Assembly (NCBI RefSeq): GCF_012489685.1
Contig: NC_080041.1
Location: forward strand, 98,753,205-98,817,204
Source of the DNA: Lotus japonicus
Taxonomy: Eukaryota > Streptophyta > Magnoliopsida > Fabales > Fabaceae
Direction: 5' to 3'
Length of the DNA stretch: 64,000 nt
Shown here: one piece after another, positions 36,024 to 46,879 of the stretch
Numbering within the stretch: position 1 is the first letter of the stretch
How the letters are laid out: each line of letters begins with the position of its first letter
Notes under the pieces: model-generated
What the model was told of the DNA's origin: nothing
Databases searched by the model: none
Seen by the model: only the letters and a program-made list of their open reading frames with translations
Program-made: the position numbers and the translations under genes

Positions 36024-36085
36024 GCTCCATGCAAGTGATTTCCCTAACATTCCCTTTTTCGAAAAAACCAAACATCTTGTATAAA
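36024..36085 (-). pseudogene. L1 RNase H remnant (part 2), separated by element A1
   Basis: The minus-strand frame reads FFEKGNVREITCMEL and runs into the insertion. Removing the element plus one TTA copy brings CMELIVM next to LHGFQLAWD, the usual order in RNase H domains, so both pieces belong to one interrupted LINE remnant. Confidence 0.65.
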
Positions 36086-36195
36086 TAATTCCATTGGAAG
36101 AAAAAATAATAATAAAAGAGATAAATCATTACCAATGATTTTGAAGTGCTATAATGATGTTAGTTTGAAGATTCTTGAATTTTCGAGATCTCTAT

Positions 36196-36905
36196 TAGGG
36201 GTGTACAAGAGACGGGTTATGACGGGTTTTGCCTAATCCTAACCCGACCCTAAATATTGACCGGGCTAATTCTTATACCATAACTCGTTCCTAGACCCGA
36301 AGCAACCCGACAATATGCAGGTTCAATTTAGGACGGGTCTATGTAGGATGAGATCGGGTTGGCCCGAGGGACAATAAATCTAAGACTATTTGATACTAAT
36401 TGTCAAATTTAAAGATAATACCATACTAAAAGAGTTATAAGTGAGAACTATTTTTTAGAAGAAAGAACTTGAAATGATCCAATTCTTTGCATAATCTATT
36501 ACACTTGAGAGGTTTACATTTTGTTTGATCTATATACACGTGTCACTCATTTTGTTTGATCTCTCTTCACTTGTCTTAGATGTGCATAACGCACATGCAT
36601 GATTTTCTCTTGTTAGAGCATGAAAATGTCCATCTTTTTACCAACGTTTATTTAATTCATAAGATAGATGTTAAACATTTTCATGTCATCCACATGGTAA
36701 GATAAATTTGAGCACCATCTATCACATTTTAACCATTATAACAAATTAAAATTTTATAAAATATATATGTGGGACGGGCCGAGTGGCCCGAGCGTCAACC
36801 TGAACCTGACCCGACCCGAAGCTGGATAACTCTATGATCAACCCGAACCCGGTATCTTTTAATGATCGGGTCGGGTTCGGATAGGGCCGGGTCTTGTACA
36901 CCCTA
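36196..36905. mobile_element. hAT-type MITE, 710 bp
   Basis: Inverted ends TAGGGGTGTACAAG and CTTGTACACCCTA, flanked by the perfect 8-base duplication ATCTCTAT (36188-36195 and 36906-36913). Subterminal regions are dense in ACCCGACCC / GGGTCGGG motifs. No transposase. The 8-base TSD and TAGGG start indicate the hAT superfamily. Confidence 0.85.
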
Positions 36906-36913
36906 ATCTCTAT

Positions 36914-37127
36914 ATTCCAACTTCCTTGTTGAAACTGGAAATTTAATTTAAGTGATCAAATTTTCTAATTTGTTCTTAAAAAAATAAATAATAAGAGATA
37001 AATTGAATTTTAAGGATAAAATATAATTTTTTGCTCTCTCTCACACCAGCCCTAATCCTCTCTCTTCCTGAAACGAATTGAATTTTCTCTCAAACTCTCC
37101 TCTCCCCTGACCGCCCCTCTCTCCCGT
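36914..37127 (+). promoter_or_regulatory. promoter and split 5' leader of the 141-residue gene
   Basis: A TATA-like AAATATAATTTT is near 37,019-37,030. A pyrimidine-rich leader (TTTTGCTCTCTCTCACACC onward) then runs to 37,127, where the hAT-type insertion begins. The same leader style resumes directly at 38,392. The transcription start is inferred, and RNA data would be needed to know whether the element changes it. Confidence 0.5.
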
Positions 37128-38383
37128 GAGAGGCGGATCTACCGCCTGGCCACCCTGGGCCTGTGCCCAGGCTCTGGCAAAAAAACAGTGTTTTTTCTTT
37201 GGCCCATATCGCCACAAAAAATAAAATAAAAAGGGCAAATGTAAAGGTAAGGGAAAAGTTATTGAAGGGAAAAGTTCAGGGACTAGTTCATAAAAACAAA
37301 ATTCTGAAACCCTAGTCTTTCAGTTGCTCGATTGTTCATTGCTCACGCACGGCTTCACCACTTCCTTCACGCACGGCTTCACCTCTGTTCACCCATTGTT
37401 CAATTGCTCCCTCCACCAAACCACCAAGCAGAAGCAGGTAAAACTTCTTAATCAATTGTGACTTTGTCTCTGTCCTCTGACTCTGATTGGCGTGGGTGGG
37501 TGAGAGTGTGAGACGGTGAGTGAAGCAAGGAGAGCAGTCGGCGACGGTGGGTGAGTGAAGAGGGAGTGGCGGTGTGGTGGCCTGTGGGAAGGGGGTGAGT
37601 GAAGAAGTGAGACTGTGAGAGTGTGGGCTATGTGGCGGTGTGGCCTGTGGGTGGGCGGTTTGTCAATTTCATTGTGAGATTGAGATTTGAGATTGAGAAG
37701 CATGTAGTCATTATGGTGAAAGAGTGAGTGAGAGAGACAGAGTGAGGTTTTGGTTTCCAATTCCTCTGTTTTGTCTTCAATTTTTCCCTGCCAATTGGCC
37801 CTCAAGAAAGGTTTTGGCTTCAATTTTGCAGCTCACACATACCACAATGTCGTCGAGACATACAGATTCGACCTCTGAATCTGATGATGGATTCCACCCT
37901 TTTATGCTTTGCGTTTTTTTAAGCTATGAAAGTTATGATCTATTCTTGATTCACATCATCCACAAACTCTCCAGTTTTTTATTTCAATTTCGCACTCGTT
38001 TTCATCCATTATTCTGGTGGCTTTCCATTTTATTATACTGATATGTTATATCATGTTGAAGGATTTTTCATACACTTGGATGCAACGTTCATAGCCCAGT
38101 GGCATTTTTTAGCAAGGAATTGCCAGCTAGTTGACGTGTTATAAGGTGGTGGATTCTAACTCAAAGTTAATTCCTTAGTTTAGTATTTGATTTTATTTAA
38201 TATATATATACCGTTTTGGTCATTACACTTTTCACTAACATACAATTTTAGTCAAAGTTACTCATATGAAAGCATCCAAACGTAAATCACGTCTTTGTCA
38301 GATTCAATTTTATCCGATCCAAATCTCCTAACTCATCCAAACATATCCAATGTTGCCCAGGCTCCACAAAATTTCTGGATCTG
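37128..38383. mobile_element. hAT-type element inserted in a 5' UTR, 1,256 bp
   Basis: Flanked by the 8-base direct repeat TCTCCCGT at 37120-37127 and 38384-38391. The left end is GAGAGGCGGATCTACC; the right end reads TTTCTGGATCTG, whose reverse complement CAGATCCAGAAA resembles the left end imperfectly. GCCCAGGCTC occurs near both ends. The interior has intron-like junctions and a short ORF (37,847-38,041, starting MSSRHTDSTSESDDGF) but no recognisable transposase. Superfamily rests on the 8-base TSD and end style. Confidence 0.6.
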
Positions 38384-38581
38384 TCTCCCGTCAACTCCAC
38401 TTCTCCACCGCCATCTCTCGCGCTGACGACCTCTCTCTTCCGCCGCTGACCGCGACTTTGAGATTGGACTCCGTTACCTGTCGGAAGAAGCAGCTTTGCG
38501 GTAAGTAACTATCATTCACAATAATTCATTCTGTTGGTAAATTTTAATTGTTCTTTTTAATTCATCGATGCAGAAAGAGGA

Positions 38582-40120
38582 ATGAGTGAAACCAGTGTTA
38601 AGGAAAATCTAAAGAAAACCAGTGCTCCCCCAATTGTTAAGTTGGACAAGGCATTCAAGTTGGTAAACATTCTTTTCTCCCTTTTTGTGCTTGTTAAGTG
38701 GATGGTGAATTCTTTCATATGGCATTGATCTGCATTCATACAGATATTATCTTACAGTAGTGAATGAATGTTTTATCAAATGTTTTGCCAAGTTTGCACT
38801 GAGTACTAACTACATAATTTGTTTTCTAGAGCTTATTCTAGAAAATGATTTCCATCTTTCTGAAGGATTTATTTACTACTTTTGATTTATGTGCTTTTTT
38901 TGCAAGTAAGTGTTGATTCATACTCCCTCCGTTCCTATTTAACTGTCCGGGAGAGAAGAAACACACATATTAAGGAGTGCAATTAATTTTGTTGGTTTTC
39001 ATAAAAGTATTATTTGTTTTTCATTTTTACCCTTTAGATTGCATTTTTTTCTTCATTTATTGTTTCTACAAGGGTATTACTTGGAAAACATCAATTAATG
39101 CTCTCTTGAAATTATTAGTGGACAGATATATAAGAACACAATATTTTCTTCAAAGTGGACAGTTAAATAGGAACGGAGGGAGTATATGATAAAGAAATAT
39201 TCCAAAAATCTGCATTTCAAGTAAAACAGAGGAGTCTTGAAAATCTGTTTGATCTTTTAATAAACTGCGAAATTTGTTTCCCAGTCTCTTCCAGCTTATG
39301 AGTCATCACCGTTGATCTCTTGGGAAAAATTCTGAGAGAAATATGTGTAGTTTATATTGATTATGTTGGATCTTAGAATGCAATATGATCAATCTATGAT
39401 TTATTTGGATTTGCAATTTAGTTCTTTATCAATATTTCCCACCATAATCCTAAAAAAAGAGGAAACAGTAAGACTATGAAGTGTGTTAACAATTTAAAAT
39501 CCAAATCATATCACAAACCGGGGTGAGTGGAAAACTCTTTCTTCAAATTCCTTTTAGCGCTAATGCTTTCTTTTTTGTAGTATAGGCTAGGAGGGGTTTA
39601 ACTATAATATTTTGATTTTTTTGTGTGTTGCTCATAGTTACTTCTTTTGATTGGCAGGCTGAGGTATGGGTTAACAATATGAGCAAAGCTGCAGATGATG
39701 AAACAACAGATATGGATATTGGGGTTCGACATCCTAGGTTAGCATAATCACCACGGTTAAATTGTTGATCCTTCGGCTTCTGTGAATCTATTTGATATGC
39801 CTATTTGTCTTTCACGATTATTTACGTTATGCTATACCCTTATACATCATTGTAGGCTTGGTCTTGGGGCAAAAGTCTCACGCCAATCCAAAGTTGAGGC
39901 TACATCAAATGACCCTGTTGAAAGAAAATTGTTTGCCAAATTGGATGCTGCAAAAAGAAAAGCATCCAATATTGCTAAAGAGTCTACTTCAGTTGCATCA
40001 AATATTTTAGATGATGATGAAGACGATGAAGATGCCGAAAGCAGAACAAGTGCATTTGTCAAGAGGAAAGCAGTAGCTCCTCCGACCTCGTCTATACCGG
40101 GAAATAAAAAGCAGAAGTGA
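38582..40120 (+). CDS. small charged nuclear-type protein of unknown function (141 aa, 3 exons)
   Basis: Coding exons 38582-38662, 39658-39737 and 39856-40120 have GT-AG borders and keep phase. The leader exon ends at a donor near 38,500 (TTTGCG then gtaagt) and joins an acceptor at 38,573. The protein begins MSETSVKENLKKTSAPPIVK, continues KLDKAFKLAEVWVNNM, has a conserved-looking RHPRLGLGAKVSR segment at residues 51-63, a Lys/Ala-rich helix, an acidic run (DDDEDDEDAE) and a basic end (GNKKQK). Composition suggests a nuclear or nucleolar protein. The LGLGAK motif suggests a small conserved eukaryotic family; DUF3245 is possible but unverified. A Stowaway MITE sits in intron 1 and a hAT-type element in the 5' UTR. 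The reading frame itself is intact. Confidence 0.8.
38923..39182. mobile_element. Stowaway MITE, 260 bp, in an intron
   Basis: Nearly perfect inverted ends, CTCCCTCCGTTCCTATTTAA at left and its reverse complement at right, with TA on each side (38921-38922 and 39183-39184). It lies in the first coding intron (38663-39657) of the 141-residue gene, clear of the splice sites. Confidence 0.92.
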
Positions 40121-40443
40121 CATTTACTAGTAGGAGTTGTTTTTTACTGCAAGGCTGTAAGTTATCACATAGTTCGATCCAGTACATCTTTTTAAAAATT
40201 AAAGACATGATGCATTTCATGGTATTTATTGTCTGTTTTGATTTCAACCGAATTTCAAAGCGAACACACCCTTAGTTGTGCACTCAAGAAAAATGAGTAG
40301 AAGTGCTTTTTGCCTACCCAATTGTAATCCAACTTCTCGATGAGGGATTAATCCTAGTCTCAGTGTCCACATTCTGACTATGTTCCTCCTTCCCTCTCCT
40401 TCTTTACAAGACCTTCATTGTAACAAGGAAACATGTAACAATG
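40121..40443 (+). other. 3' UTR and downstream region of the 141-residue gene
   Basis: About 320 bases between the stop codon and the hAT MITE. Probably contains the polyadenylation region; no other feature seen. Confidence 0.45.
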
Positions 40444-40451
40444 TACAGAGA

Positions 40452-41202
40452 TAGGGGTGGGAATAGGCTAGACCGTTCGTAGGGGCCTATGGCCTAGCCT
40501 ACCACAGGCCCAGGCCAAATTGGTAAATAGGCAAGGCTTAGGCTTTTTGAAAAGCCTATATAGTTAAAAAGGCCAGGCTCAGGCCATTCAACAAGCCTTG
40601 TAAGCCTTACAGGCTAGCCTATTTAAGTAAATATGATTAGTATTTTTTTGGTAAATTGTAAATATGATAAGTATAAATATATTTTACCCTTGATGATGTC
40701 TATATATTAGAAATTTATTATAATATCTTGATATTATATACTTATTGAGATTTTTATATATTTAAGCAAATTGACTTATATAACGATTCAAAGTTATAAG
40801 TCTTTTTTAAAAATAAATATATGACGTATTTAAATATCTTAATATGACGTGTGATTTTAAATTGGCTCTCCAACTCTAAGAAACCAACATAATCTCGTTT
40901 AGTTTCTTCACTACCTATTAGCTAATAATATTATAAGTCTGATTGTTGAAAAGATTATTTTAGTATAATTTAACTCGTTAGCTTATAAGTTTGATAGCTT
41001 CTTTATAAATAAATTTGTTAACAAACGTAAAACTCTTGTTGTGAAACAGGCTACCAGGTCAAGCCAGGCTTTCGGAAGGTTCAGGCCAGGCTCGAAAAAA
41101 AGCCTTTGATAGGCCATAGGCCAGTCTCAGGCCTTAAGATTTTTAAACAGGCTAGGCCTATTTAAGCAAAGCCTACCTAGGCCCGGCCTATTCCCACCCC
41201 TA
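40452..41202. mobile_element. hAT-type MITE, 751 bp, with AGGCC/GGCCT subterminal repeats
   Basis: Inverted ends TAGGGGTGGGAATAGGC and GCCTATTCCCACCCCTA, flanked by the perfect 8-base duplication TACAGAGA (40444-40451 and 41203-41210). Both subterminal regions are packed with GGCCTA, AGGCC and GCCTGG motifs. The AT-rich core holds a tiny retro-insertion scar at 40,644-40,657. Confidence 0.88.
40644..40657 (-). mobile_element. minimal retro-insertion scar (14 bp) with 17-bp TSD
   Basis: A 17-base segment starting GTAAATATGAT is repeated at 40627-40643 and 40658-40674 with one mismatch. The insert reads on the minus strand AATTTACC plus As, like the tail of the SINE at 2,810-3,055 (TTACCC plus As). 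Confidence 0.55.
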
Positions 41203-41210
41203 TACAGAGA

Positions 41211-42155
41211 GAAATGGTATGTAGTTCAGTATATTTGTACTGTTTGACATGTTAACATTTGAGCATATGTACTCTTTTGTGCAACTGATACTAATGGAAC
41301 ATACATTGCTGTTTCTTGTATGCCTCAAGTGGTCTTATCCAAGATGTGATGTTCTTGATGGCGGGTAAAATTTGTGGTGTTGATTGGTAAATCAGGTTAT
41401 GGAATCACTCCTCCATGTAGGCATGGAAACGAGGTGGGGCAGGGTTTTAGGAAGGCAGAGATGAAATTATGATACCTAACCCTATCCTTGTTGGGTTCGA
41501 GGAAACCCGCGGGAACCCAGGACTTCGTTTTTTCAAATCTTATTATTAGACTTGCCAATAGCATGCAAAAGCGGTGCAATCACGGTGGTGCGGGGCGAAG
41601 CAGAGATTTCCCGTGAAGGTGGCGCCTGCAGCGGTGCGATCGCGGTTCTTGTAGCTGTTTTAGCGGGCCAAAATCACAGTTGTCACAGAGCTATTTTGTT
41701 GCTATAGGGTTTCTGATTTTTTAAGAGAGAAGAAGGTTCAAAAAGTCAAAAATGCACTCACAATTAGAACGTTGGGGCTATTAGTTTAAGGGCATTTTTT
41801 GTTTTTTGATTCTATTAGTTGGGATTACTATTGGTTTTTCAGATCTATTAGTTGGAGTATTCTTGGTACTCCGTACTTTGTTTATTATGACCTAGAGAGT
41901 CCCCCTCCCTCGAAAAACAGAATACACATCTGACTTGCACCTTTCTTCTCTTGTAGACCCTTACTCCTACATCTTCGCCACTTGGACCACCTTTCGGCCA
42001 CCTTCTTGCGACCTCCAGCCTCCTTCCTTTGTCTTCTTTCTTCTTCTTCCTCCTTCATGTAGCGGTCATCTTGCTATGCGCTATACTGCTATAATGTTTT
42101 TTGGGGTTTGCCGCTACACTTTTCTATCTAGGATTGACAACTGACAAGCTTGCTT
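41211..42155. other. intergenic, degenerate repeats, no gene recognised
   Basis: Includes a GC-richer patch at 41,550-41,700 with repeated GCGGTGCGATC-like phrases and a partially repeated TCTATTAGTTGG at 41,810-41,860. No ORF is convincing. Confidence 0.5.
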
Positions 42156-42159
42156 ATTC

Positions 42160-42666
42160 TATATATATTTAAATAAGTCTTGTAGAAAACACATTTTAAC
42201 TCAAATAATTTACAAAAATGTATGTCAAGAATATTAAAAGTATGAAATTTAAGAACTAAATCAAATTAATATGATAAAAGGCAATGAAAAGGGACAATAA
42301 TATGAAACCAAACAAAATATCTAAAAACTGTTTCAGATAAATTTTAGGATAAAGTGCAAATTAGAGAACCCAAGCAATCTATTGTTCTTATTTCTACTTT
42401 TAGTTTAGGGTTTAGAGGGAGAAAACAAGAAGTTTCCAAATCTTGTTTAAACTTTCACAACTGAAAACCAGAGGGAGTCCTCATGAAGGAATGTTTACCC
42501 GATTGACATCTGGAGCACCCAGGTTAACCTTCTAAATATCGACAAATATTATCAACATTGAAAAAATTAAGACTTTATCTTACTATTTAACTTTGCATTT
42601 CATAATTTATAATAAATATCGAAAAAAATAATATATGTTCGCGCAACGCGCGGGTCTAACATCTAG
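42160..42666 (+). mobile_element. Helitron-like element carrying a copy of a neighbouring gene fragment
   Basis: The 3' end has a hairpin (CGCGC-AAC-GCGCG at about 42,641-42,653), then GGTCTAACATCTAG followed by T, the Helitron 3' signature. A 5' end at about 42,160 (TCTATATATATTTAAATAAG) is plausible but not certain. Inside, 42,279-42,360 and 42,482-42,525 match 43,856-43,931 and 43,931-43,975 of the TRM32-like gene, including the donor site and about 25 exon bases. The copy has about 120 extra bases between the two halves. Confidence 0.6.
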
Positions 42667-43107
42667 TTATTCATATTTCTGTTAGTTCAACCCTTTGAAG
42701 CTACACCAAGCTGAATTCACATTCCATTATTTCCACACTATGAATACAATCTGGGTTAACCAAAAAGCAAATATACAAAGAAGGATGATATCAAACAAAA
42801 TTACAACACACAAGCTAAGGTGATCAGAAAATCAAACTTTACAAAATCTACAACCAAACACCTTTGGGCCTTCACTTGGTGAAATGAGTCCCACACCGAA
42901 TAAAACTATTTCTTTCTGTTTGTCTTTGAAAACAAGCCTAGTTCTGTTCTTTTGCAAGTAGCAACTGCAACTGGCTTCCTGTTTTCACCTTTGAGTTGAG
43001 GTTCTTTATTGAGTATCCTCATTCACACTCACGTTACACTATCTGATATCAGTTAGTTATGGTGAACAGAAACAGTATCAAGCTCCAACTATGGACAGAA
43101 AGCAGTT
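42667..43107 (-). other. probable 3' UTR and downstream region of the TRM32-like gene
   Basis: No separate gene is supported. By position it holds the 3' UTR and terminator of the minus-strand gene whose stop codon is at 43,108-43,110. Confidence 0.45.
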
Positions 43108-46100
43108 TCAGCCAGTGCTCCTCTCATTGTCCTTCAATTCAAATTGAAGCAGAAAAGAACTACTTTCTGTACCCTCACTCACAAGGCTCAAAATTGTATC
43201 TTCGATCAGTTCGGCGAGAATCACCTCGCCCATTTCAAAACCAACTGTTTCAGCATGAACTCGAAGGTCCATCCATGCTCCATTTCTCTCCATGTCTTTC
43301 CTCACAATTTGCTCCAAAGTATGTGGCGGGGGCAAGGGAAGGACATGCCAGCACACTCCTTCCCAGACCTTGAGAATAACCTTCTTCATACTTGGAGTTG
43401 GTCTAATGCTAGGATTTACAAATGATGCCCAAGGCGAGACCCCAAAGTAATGCCAACAAATCTCCATGAGAACTTCATTGATGCAATCAAATAGGAGCTT
43501 CTGGTCGTGTCGAAGTAGATTTGAGAAGAACTCAATCTGATCAAACAGGGAAGGATCTAGTATGTTGTCTGAGGAAAGGCATTTCATGAACAATTGATCT
43601 CGAGTCAAGCCAGAGGCATGAAAGACAGCATTAATGTAGTCATATATCAATTCATTTTCTTCAACACGATACTTTCCTCTATCAAATTGATCCGTGGTTG
43701 AAGAGTCGTGTTCTTCAAATTGAATTTGTATTGGTTGTGCTGATAATTTAACTGAAAATCAAGAATGAATGTGTTACCAGATTGAAAATAATATGATAAA
43801 TTAAAAGTGTTAGTTGGTCTCTCAGAAATAGTTTCTAACTTTAATTTGTCTGCGGGCAATGAAAAGGGACAATGATATGAAACCAAACAAAATATCTGAA
43901 AACTCTTTCAGATAAATTTCAGGATAAAGTATGAAGGAATGTTTACCAGGTTGACATCTGGAGAACCCAGGGCTGAAGTCATCTTCTGTGAACAGTGTAT
44001 CGAGCACAGAAACAGGACTTGGTAGCTCTTCAAGTTTCTTAGGGATGGAAGAGCGAGAAGGGGGTGAGAGTGGTGACGATGGTTGGATCTCTTCTGCAAC
44101 ATCCTGCAAAAGAATCAGATAATAATTTATGCTTCAGTTAAAATCTTATAGATATCTAGGCTTTGGAAGAAATCTTAAGAAGTTCATACTCCGTGCATTA
44201 TAGACAATTTACCCCTAATTAAGATTCACATAAAAAATTTATGTATTGAGTGAGTGACATTACCTCATTCAAAAATTCAGAACATCTAGCACTATCAGGA
44301 ATTTGTGAGATATCATTATTTTGGTCCTTCCCTGCAATGAAGCCAGTAGGATCCCTGGAAGATTCCAGAACACTTTTCTCTTCTGTAGATTCTAAATTAT
44401 CTGCACAAAAATTTAGAGAGGATAAATGAAAAAAGATCTATAATCACATGCATGAATGCACAAACCAAAGTTCATTACAGCATCTATAATTTAAATCATG
44501 TACTTTGAAGTGAACACAATACCTTCATTAGTATAAACTTGACCAGGATCACGCGAGAGAGTTGACTCAGACTTTATTTTTTGCACTTCAATTTTAGAGC
44601 TTTCATCATAAATGCTTGTCTGGTTCTCTGAATTGTCTGTTTCCTGATCCACATGACCAGTAGAGGTTGCTTGTTTGGGAGAAGAGTTATCCTCATTAAC
44701 CTCACAAGTTTTATCTGAAGTGGGAAATCTCGCCTGTGCAGTCACAAAATGGTGCTCCATATTCCTTGCAGGACTTCCAAGAGGAGAAAAGCTGTACTCG
44801 GGAAGTGAGAGAATTTTCCCAAGGGTTTTGGGAATCTGCCTGCTTGAAATGCTTGTGTTCTCATCTCCATTATCCAGCATTTCACAGAGATGTTTCTTGG
44901 CCTCAATATATATGTTAGAAACCCTATCTTTGGGAGCATCACTTTCATGTTCCACAGAGTATTTCAATGTACTTGTCTTGTTTCCTTTCATAACATCAAA
45001 CATAGGTCTTGCAATCTTTTCAATGAAGAAATGTTCTTTACTAGGAGATCTCATTCCAAGACTAGCTTTACCAATGGCTTTGCCTCCTGCTTCCTTTTTT
45101 TTATGTTCAGCAGCGAGTTCAGGGTTTCCATGCCTCTCCTTTCCGATAGCATGCTTTAATTTCTTCTTTATCTCTTTAAGTGAAAAATGTGAACTTGCTC
45201 TTACTGGAGGGCCTTTGTAATGGACAATATCCTGAGATTCCAGTGATGAAGCAAGGTTGTTTTCACTTTCAGAATTTTGCATGCCCGTTAGCGCAGGTTT
45301 CAGAATGACAATTCTGTTTGAAAACTCGCTCTTCTCATTTTTATTTGTTGGACCTTTTGATTGAGACTTTACCTTCTTCCTCAAAAATTTAAGATGCTTG
45401 CGGTTGACAATCTCGCTAGTTTGTTTCAGATTTCCATGGTCTTGTTTGGATAAGTTGGAGCTAGTAATTGAACTGTATTCTTCGTCACTTCCCCCTTTAG
45501 CATTTTCAACCTCCTGAATATATTTCAATAAGTGAGAGTTCGGGTCGTGCAGAAGTCTGAGAGACAATTCCTTATCTGAGCTTATAACCCGAAGGGCTTC
45601 CACGAGTTCCTGTGAGCAAAGGAATTTTCTATCTTCTACCAGATCTTTCCCATTCAATATCATATGATTCACGAAGTCATGTATTGCATCTTTTGCAAGG
45701 TCTTCAGAGATAACATGTTTTGGGTCTGATTGTGCGTGAACTTTGCCATCATTGTCCTCATGCATCATGGAACAAGCACGTTCAATATCACAAAAATCTT
45801 CCATTATCTTGTCCAAATCAATGTCATCTTTTGATTGCTGCTTTAAATGCTGATTATGTAAGAGCTCAGGTTTCAAGGTTGCATTCAACTCACGGCTATC
45901 CATATCGGCGCTTTTCTTGCGAGATTTCTTTTTTCTTTTGGAATCTGTCTTCAGGGAGTCTTCACGCCCTGATCTGGATTGCTTTGATTCTACTTCAGCA
46001 TTAACTTGATCCTTTACATCATCCTGGTCAATGAACATTTCTTCTTCTATAAGTTTCTTCACACTAAGCTTATCAGCATCAGTTGTCACTGTTAGTCTTT

Positions 46101-46879
46101 TACTCTCTACTCTGTCCTGAAACTTAGATGATGCAGTAATATCAATAAATGACTTAACTAGACATACTATTAGCAAATGGCGAATAACCTAGTGTGACTA
46201 ACACTCTAAAATTTTGCCAATTTCATGTATTTAAACTTCAAATTTTTGGATGGAAGAAAAATATTCAAAATTTGCATAAGCATATGAATGGACAGACTTA
46301 CAAAATTGCCCTGATATTCTTCATCCAAATTGCTCAATGTCTCAAACTTGTTCTTGGCAAGTATAGAACCTGTACAAACAAAAATATGAAATTCAATGAT
46401 TTTTATGATTCTTTTCAATGAATGCAGCACAGTTTGAGACAATAATCCAGGATCAGTATACAAAGACAATGAAAGACTTTAAAACTCAAATATAGTAAAA
46501 CATTGATTGATGCACAAACATCACTCATGGCACAAACGCTTCTAAAGCAGAGTATGACACCGGGAAAGTCATCTATTGGGAGGGATTGCATCAGTTTCCC
46601 ATCCAAATTATTTAGCATAAACATATTTTTTCTACACAAAGACATTCCTTATTGATATATAGTTATACACATATGACAATGTTGTCAAAATTTGGAAGTA
46701 CAAATTTAGACATTAAAAGGTTTCTTACCAACAGCATGCCTGCTGCTGTGACTCCGATCTGCAATTAACTTCCAAGTAGAGCGGCCATGGCGAAAATCAA
46801 ATATACTGATAAAACCCCACATACAACCTGACTGGTCTTTCTCATACTGGACAGGGAATCTTTTGGACCTCTTTGGCAT
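43108..46879 (-). CDS. TRM32-like protein, TON1-recruiting-motif superfamily, DUF4378 (916 aa, 6 coding exons)
   Basis: Exons on the minus strand: 46879-46729, 46369-46302, 46116-44523, 44400-44264, 44103-43947, 43751-43108. All junctions are GT-AG and in phase, giving 916 residues. The N terminus is MPKRSKRFPVQYEKDQSGCM followed by WGFISIFDFRHGRS, a hallmark of TRM32-like proteins. A KKLIEEEMF motif near residue 90 is of the DUF3741 type. The middle is Lys/Ser-rich and probably disordered. The last exon (residues 703-916) carries DUF4378, with YDYINAVFHASGL at its start and WMDLRVHAETVGFEMGEVI near its end. Relatives associate with cortical microtubules and TON1/PP2A complexes; for this protein that is inference. 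An in-frame non-ATG extension at 46,891 is not used. Confidence 0.88.
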
